In this document: in pieces, positions 13,734-17,865 of the stretch
Layout: each line of letters opens with the position of its first letter
How positions within the stretch are numbered: the first letter of the stretch is position 1
NCBI GenBank assembly: GCA_964429355.1
Contig: CAYSCH010000188.1
Coordinates: forward strand, 1 to 17,865
DNA length: 17,865 bases
Reading direction: 5' to 3'
From: JAAYAY01 sp964429355
Lineage (GTDB): Bacteria > Planctomycetota > Planctomycetia > Pirellulales > Thermoguttaceae
Notes under the pieces: model-generated
What the model saw: only the letters and a program-made list of their open reading frames with translations
What the model was told of the DNA's origin: nothing
Databases searched by the model: none
Made by a program: the position numbers and the translations under genes

Positions 13734-14774
13734 ATGAAAGCCATTGTCTACCACGCCCCTGGAGATATTCGTGTCGACGATCTGCCAGCCCCCACGTGCG
13801 GCGAGCGGGAACTGCTTGTCGGCGTGGATGCATGCGCCGTTTGCGGAACGGATCTGAAGACGTTCTATCACGGCAACCCGCGGATCACGCCGCCTCTGAC
13901 GATGGGACACGAATTCACCGGCCGAGTAATCCAGGTGGGCACGGGTGCGCGGGGCGGCTTCGGACTGGGGGACCGGATTGTCATGGCCACGAGCATCTCG
14001 TGTGGCATGTGTGTTTATTGTCGCCGGGGATGGACGAATCTCTGTCTCTCCCTGGCTCCCATGGGTTTCAGCTATCCTGGCGGCATGGCGGAACAGGTGG
14101 TGATTCCGGCCCGGGCCCTGGAAAACGGCCACGTTGTGATAACGCCTTCCGACATGCCCGCCGAGCATGCAGCCCTAGCCGAGCCGGTCAGTTGTGCCGT
14201 GAACTCCATCGGCCAGTGCCACCTGGAAGAAGGTGCCACGGTGCTTGTTCTCGGGGCCGGCCCCTTGGGACTGATGAACGCCTGCGTGGCCCGAGCCCTG
14301 GGCGCCGGCAAGATCCTTCTTTCTGAAATCAGTCCTCCCCGGCTCGCCCAGGCCCGTGGGTTCGAGATCGATGTGCTCATCAATCCGGCCGAAGAGGACC
14401 TGGCCGAGCGGGTGATGGCCGAAACCGACGGGCTCGGCGCCGACGTAGCCATCGTGGCCGCGCCGGCAGCCCAGCCCCAGGAGCAGGCCATTCACCTAGT
14501 CCGCAAACGGGGCACCGTGGTGCTGTTCGCATCGTTGCCGAAGGACAACTCGATCCTGCAGATCGACAGCCGAGCGATTCACTACGGCGAGTTGCGTGTG
14601 ATCGGCACGAGCGACTCGACGGCCAAGCACGTGCAGAAGGCGATTGAACTGCTCGCCTCGGGGCGCGTGCCGGCCGCGAAATTGGCAACGCACGTGCTTC
14701 CGCTGGACGAGATCCATCAAGGGTTCGAGCTGATGAAATCCGGCGAGGCTCTGCGAGTGGTGGTGCGGCCCTAA
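13734..14774 (+). CDS. Zinc-dependent medium-chain dehydrogenase
   Basis: A 346-residue MDR-family oxidoreductase of the sorbitol/threonine dehydrogenase type, catalysing NAD(P)-linked alcohol oxidation. Catalytic zinc ligands are C37 (CAVCGTD), H59-E60 (MGHEF) and probably E150 (AEPVSCA). The structural zinc site is complete: C90, C93, C96 and C104. The Rossmann loop is GAGPLG (174-179), and an acidic residue after it (LLSEISPPR) suggests NAD use. The substrate is likely a polyol or sugar alcohol. ATG 13734 gives the normal family start MKAIVYHAPGDIRVDD; the frame is open upstream into the SDR gene but that part is a shadow. The ribosome site is weak (AGGAG 14 nt away). The TAA stop lies in the left terminal repeat of element copy B, so insertion may have set the 3' end of the gene. 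Confidence 0.94.
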   Translation: MKAIVYHAPGDIRVDDLPAPTCGERELLVGVDACAVCGTDLKTFYHGNPRITPPLTMGHEFTGRVIQVGTGARGGFGLGDRIVMATSISCGMCVYCRRGWTNLCLSLAPMGFSYPGGMAEQVVIPARALENGHVVITPSDMPAEHAALAEPVSCAVNSIGQCHLEEGATVLVLGAGPLGLMNACVARALGAGKILLSEISPPRLAQARGFEIDVLINPAEEDLAERVMAETDGLGADVAIVAAPAAQPQEQAIHLVRKRGTVVLFASLPKDNSILQIDSRAIHYGELRVIGTSDSTAKHVQKAIELLASGRVPAAKLATHVLPLDEIHQGFELMKSGEALRVVVRP

Positions 14775-14943
14775 ATGGCCTTGCGTGATTCCCAGAGGAA
14801 ATTGCGGCAAGGCGATCAGGAACTCGGTAGGCCGGGACTGACAGAGTTGGCAGGCAAAACACGGGCGTTACCCGAGCGCGGGGCAAGCCCACGCGGCTAT
14901 CTTCAGGACGACAATTTTTCCGCGAATCACGCAAGGCCATTTA
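14772..14943 (+). mobile_element. 172-bp MITE-like element, copy B
   Basis: Copy B has perfect 20-bp terminal inverted repeats, TAAATGGCCTTGCGTGATTC and its exact complement at 14924-14943; adding the flanking C and G makes 21 bp. It matches copy A in length and orientation at about 90% identity. The interior carries the 30-nt core (14872-14901) and a further complementary pair, GGAAATTG with CAATTTTTCC. The perfect ends suggest copy B is younger or better conserved than copy A. The ATG in the left repeat opens a short reading frame, but it has no ribosome site and runs out through the element. Confidence 0.8.
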
Positions 14944-15152
14944 GTCTGTGTACGAGTACAGAACCGCCGGTTGCCCCGCGCGGGTACCTCGTGCCGGCTT
15001 TTCACGAGAGCCAGCCCGTGGGGCGACTATCGCAACGCTCCGCCGATCCACTACAATCCTCAGTGCGGTAACGAGCTGTGAGGTATGAGTGGTGGGTTAT
15101 GAGGAAGCACCTGTCTCCGGCGCGGCTCAGACATCACGGCTGAAGGTGATCC
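14944..15152. other. Leader region of the M50 protease gene
   Basis: No gene is seen here. A degenerate version of the core repeat may be present at 15013-15031 (AGCCCGTGGGGCGACTATC). TACAAT at 15052-15057 matches five of six bases of a -10 element but has no good -35, so a promoter here is only a possibility. AAGGTG a few bases before 15153 is the likely ribosome site. Confidence 0.4.
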
Positions 15153-17852
15153 ATGTTCTACAAGCTCGACAGCACGCGGGTCTCACTCCGGGAATACTGG
15201 TGGGGAACTCCAAACCCGCTGGTGATCATCGCCTGGCTTCTCAGGCTGCTGCGAATCGGGCTGCCCGGCTCCACCGACGATCCCAACGTCGACTCGCTGG
15301 AACCGTTCCGAGTCTCGCCGGCCCAGTTGCCCGAGGAAGCCCGTGGGCGGTTTCACGCGATCCATACGGAGCTGCAGGCCCTCGGGTTTCACTCCCCTGT
15401 CTGCTACTGGATTCACGACGCCAGGAACCAGGCCGACATCTGCCAGGCCGTCTACCTGCACGACTCGGGCGAGGCCTTGGCGCGAGTTCACTATCGCGTC
15501 TGGCGTTTTCCGAAGCCGGCCAAGGTCTATTTCTTTCCCAACTTTCTCACCGCATTTACGGACGGAACCTACCTTGTATCGACGGCCGGCGGGCGCGACA
15601 TGCTGGCCCCCGCGGCCTGCCGCGAGAATCGGCGGGTGAAGGCCACGGCCACGGACCTGTGGACGTCGCACCAGGCAGCGCTCCAGAAAGAGCTCCTCTT
15701 CAAAACGGTCCGCCCGATCCGGCAGGAGCAAGAGTTGCTGCAGGTTGTCGAGGCCCACCACGCTGCCGTGCGCGACTTCCACATCGATCGAGGAGGTTTT
15801 GTGCCCATGTCGGAGGAGGAGGAACGGACGAACCTGGAGGCAGCCCGCGAGGCAACCGCGGCAGCAACCGAGGGGAGCCCGGCTTTGTCCGAGGCTCAAT
15901 CCGTGCCCCAGACTTCGGTCCTCCTCGAAGAGATTGAGAGACTGCAGAACAAGCGTTCCGGATGGGGAGGGGGGTTGCTTGTGCTGATCGTTTCCGTGGG
16001 TCTGTTTCTCGCTCTGGGCGCCGCGCAGTGGTCGTGGGAGTTCGTGGCTGTTCTGTTGCCGATCCTCTTTGTTCATGAGCTGGGCCACTACGCCGCGATG
16101 CGGCTGTTTCAATACTCGAACGTCAAGATGTTCTTCATTCCACTGCTTGGGGCAGCCGTTTCCGGGCGGCACTACAATGTGCCCGGCTGGAAGAAGGTGA
16201 TCGTATCGCTCGCCGGTCCGCTCCCCGGGATCTTGCTGGGTGCAGGACTGGGTTTTGCCGCCGCCTGGTTTGAAATCGGCTGGCTGCATCCTGCGGCGAT
16301 GCTCGCAATCGGCCTGAACGGTTTCAATCTGCTTCCGATCCTGCCGCTAGACGGCGGCTGGGTGATGCATGCACTCCTCTTCTCTCGCCACTACATTCTC
16401 GACGCCGGTTTCCGCGTTCTGGCGGTGGGGGTTCTTCTGGTTGGATCGCGTCTTGCCGGCGACAACTTCCTGTTTTTCTTCGGGTTGGTTATGGCGGCGG
16501 GTCTTCCCTTTTCGTTTCGCATGGCCGGAGTTGTCAGCGCCATCCGCCGGCAGGGCATCTCCACCGCGTCGCCCGACGATCAGTCGATCCTGCCTGAGAC
16601 CGCCGAGGCGATCGCCCGTGAGATCCGGAGACGCTTCCCGCAGGGGCTCACCAACCGCAATATCGCCCAATTCACGCTCCAGGCGTTCGAAGCCCTAAAC
16701 GCCCGTCCGCCGAGCATCGTCGCCACGATCCTCCTGGGCGGAGTCTACGTCGGCAGCTTTGTGTTCGCCCTGGTGGCCCTGGCGATGCTCACGGTGGGTT
16801 TGCCGCTGCTGATGCCTCGCGACCTCGGTGCAAACCATCCGATCGAGATCAGACAGATCGAACCAGCGGGAGCGGACCGTGGGGCCGAACCACGGAAAGA
16901 CGAGGCCACGATCGTTGCCACCTTTGCCAGTGCCGACGAGGCGGCCGCCGAGTTCGACGCATGGAAGGAGCGACTGCCTGGCGGCGCCACTCTCGTGCGT
17001 TTCGGCCAGTCGCTTCTGCTGGCGGTTCCGCCCGGGGGAGGAACGGCTGAACAATGGGAATCCCGATGGAAGTCGCGGAAGATCGAGGTGTGCAACTGCG
17101 GGATGGAATCTCCAGTGGGCTTCTCGGTGGCAGCAACGGCTCCCTCCGAGGAAATCGCGATCCGGATCCAGGGCACCCTGGAGGCCTACCAGACTTGCTC
17201 GACCTGGATTGTTCCGGACGCATGCTGGCATCCTGAGAGCCCCCCGACTCCGGAGCACCAGCACGCTCGTGAGATCTTTGCGCGGCTGATGGATACGGAG
17301 GAGGTCTACGACGACCCACGGTACAGACGCCTCAGCGACCAAATCTCCGCTGCCTACGACAGGGAAGACGAGAGTCGTGCTGGCGAACTCGAACAGGAAT
17401 TGGAGTCCGTGCGCAAGGTGATTCAGGAGGAACGGCTGGATGAGTTTCGCAAGAAAGCCACGAACGCACGTGATCGAGACCTGATCGAATTGTGCGGGCG
17501 CCAGCCGGTTTTCGACTGCGAGCTGGATGAATCGGCCGAATCGGGCAAACCCGAACCGGAGGCGGACCGCGCAGCGAGAGAGGAAGCCGCAGAGGAGTAC
17601 CAGAAGCAGTTGGATGCCTGGAAGGATGAATTGGCCGAGATGCTTGGAGGAACGGCCAGGAATCATGATCCTGGGGAATCAGGTACCGATCGCTTCGGGA
17701 TCGAAGGAGGAATGATCGAAAGAAACGGCCGGCTGATTGAAATGAAATACGTGTCCGTCTCGAGCCCTGTCGATGCCGCCCCGGCGATTGTCGGCTGGCT
17801 CGACGGACAAGGCTGCACGGAGATCAAGTACTCATTCTTATGTCCCGACTGA
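15153..17852 (+). CDS. M50-family site-2-type membrane protease with large soluble flanks
   Basis: An 899-residue intramembrane zinc metalloprotease. The zinc-binding motif HELGH is at H308-E309 to H312, within membrane segment FVAVLLPILFVHELGHYAAM, and the third ligand motif is LPLDGG with D400 (preceded by NLLPI). About six or seven membrane segments span residues 273-590. Most M50 proteases are 300-450 residues; here a soluble N-terminal domain of about 265 residues precedes the core and about 300 residues follow it. The N-terminal part contains VYFFPNFLTAFTDGTYLVST and no signal peptide. The C-terminal part has a beta/alpha region (ATFASADEAAAEFDAWKE), a charged coiled-coil-like stretch around 730-840 and a conserved-looking tail ending IKYSFLCPD. 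Site-2 proteases cleave membrane-anchored substrates such as anti-sigma factors; the target is unknown. It is preceded by element copy B and appears to be monocistronic. Confidence 0.9.
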   Translation: MFYKLDSTRVSLREYWWGTPNPLVIIAWLLRLLRIGLPGSTDDPNVDSLEPFRVSPAQLPEEARGRFHAIHTELQALGFHSPVCYWIHDARNQADICQAVYLHDSGEALARVHYRVWRFPKPAKVYFFPNFLTAFTDGTYLVSTAGGRDMLAPAACRENRRVKATATDLWTSHQAALQKELLFKTVRPIRQEQELLQVVEAHHAAVRDFHIDRGGFVPMSEEEERTNLEAAREATAAATEGSPALSEAQSVPQTSVLLEEIERLQNKRSGWGGGLLVLIVSVGLFLALGAAQWSWEFVAVLLPILFVHELGHYAAMRLFQYSNVKMFFIPLLGAAVSGRHYNVPGWKKVIVSLAGPLPGILLGAGLGFAAAWFEIGWLHPAAMLAIGLNGFNLLPILPLDGGWVMHALLFSRHYILDAGFRVLAVGVLLVGSRLAGDNFLFFFGLVMAAGLPFSFRMAGVVSAIRRQGISTASPDDQSILPETAEAIAREIRRRFPQGLTNRNIAQFTLQAFEALNARPPSIVATILLGGVYVGSFVFALVALAMLTVGLPLLMPRDLGANHPIEIRQIEPAGADRGAEPRKDEATIVATFASADEAAAEFDAWKERLPGGATLVRFGQSLLLAVPPGGGTAEQWESRWKSRKIEVCNCGMESPVGFSVAATAPSEEIAIRIQGTLEAYQTCSTWIVPDACWHPESPPTPEHQHAREIFARLMDTEEVYDDPRYRRLSDQISAAYDREDESRAGELEQELESVRKVIQEERLDEFRKKATNARDRDLIELCGRQPVFDCELDESAESGKPEPEADRAAREEAAEEYQKQLDAWKDELAEMLGGTARNHDPGESGTDRFGIEGGMIERNGRLIEMKYVSVSSPVDAAPAIVGWLDGQGCTEIKYSFLCPD

Positions 17853-17865
17853 CGTCATGTCTCCT

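Noticed and set aside
14775..15071. 98-codon frame starting inside element copy B
   Set aside because: It has no ribosome site, runs across a terminal inverted repeat into unrelated sequence, and amino acids are not preserved between the two copies more than expected.
15183..17666. Minus-strand open frames across the M50 protease
   Set aside because: The plus strand encodes HELGH and LDGG in membrane context; the antisense products are compositional shadows.
17857..17865. Possible start of a further gene at the right edge
   Set aside because: Only nine bases (ATGTCTCCT) remain and no convincing ribosome site precedes them.

Overview
The window looks like chromosomal DNA of a high-GC member of the Planctomycetota, probably an environmental genome. 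The support is indirect: an HzsA-related cytochrome-type protein, small membrane proteins that begin with an NPY/NPF segment, GTG starts preceded by GGGAGAAG, long gaps between genes, and a repeat-rich intergenic style. No rRNA, tRNA, CRISPR array, transposase or phage gene is visible.

Layout. Positions 98-538 encode MscL, with a strong ribosome site abutting a 21-bp tandem duplication. Positions 896-3757 encode a membrane hybrid histidine kinase (six membrane segments, PAS, PocR, HisKA, HATPase, receiver). Positions 3759-4037 hold what looks like a frameshifted gene remnant. Two paralogous three-helix membrane proteins lie on the minus strand (4087-4542, 4591-5088). A 172-bp inverted-repeat element follows (copy A, 5108-5279), then a soluble PAS kinase with a Cys/His cluster (5475-6650) and a NarX/DesK-type soluble kinase (6989-7732) whose leader has an attenuator-like layout. 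A secreted protein of unknown function is on the minus strand (7818-8813).

Positions 9155-14774 hold four co-directional genes: a secreted HzsA-related diheme protein, a Tat-exported cupin resembling D-lyxose isomerase, a short-chain dehydrogenase and a zinc-dependent medium-chain dehydrogenase. Together they suggest oxidation or isomerisation of a sugar or polyol, with part of the chemistry outside the cytoplasm and a cytochrome-like partner; this is inference. The last gene's TAA lies in the terminal repeat of copy B of the 172-bp element (14772-14943). The window ends with a large M50 site-2-type membrane protease (15153-17852).

The least explained features are the two 172-bp copies (same length, about 90% identical, terminal inverted repeats) and a 30-nt core motif that also occurs outside them, and the HzsA-related/cupin/dehydrogenase cluster. 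Three kinases are encoded within 7 kb, but no separate response regulator is.
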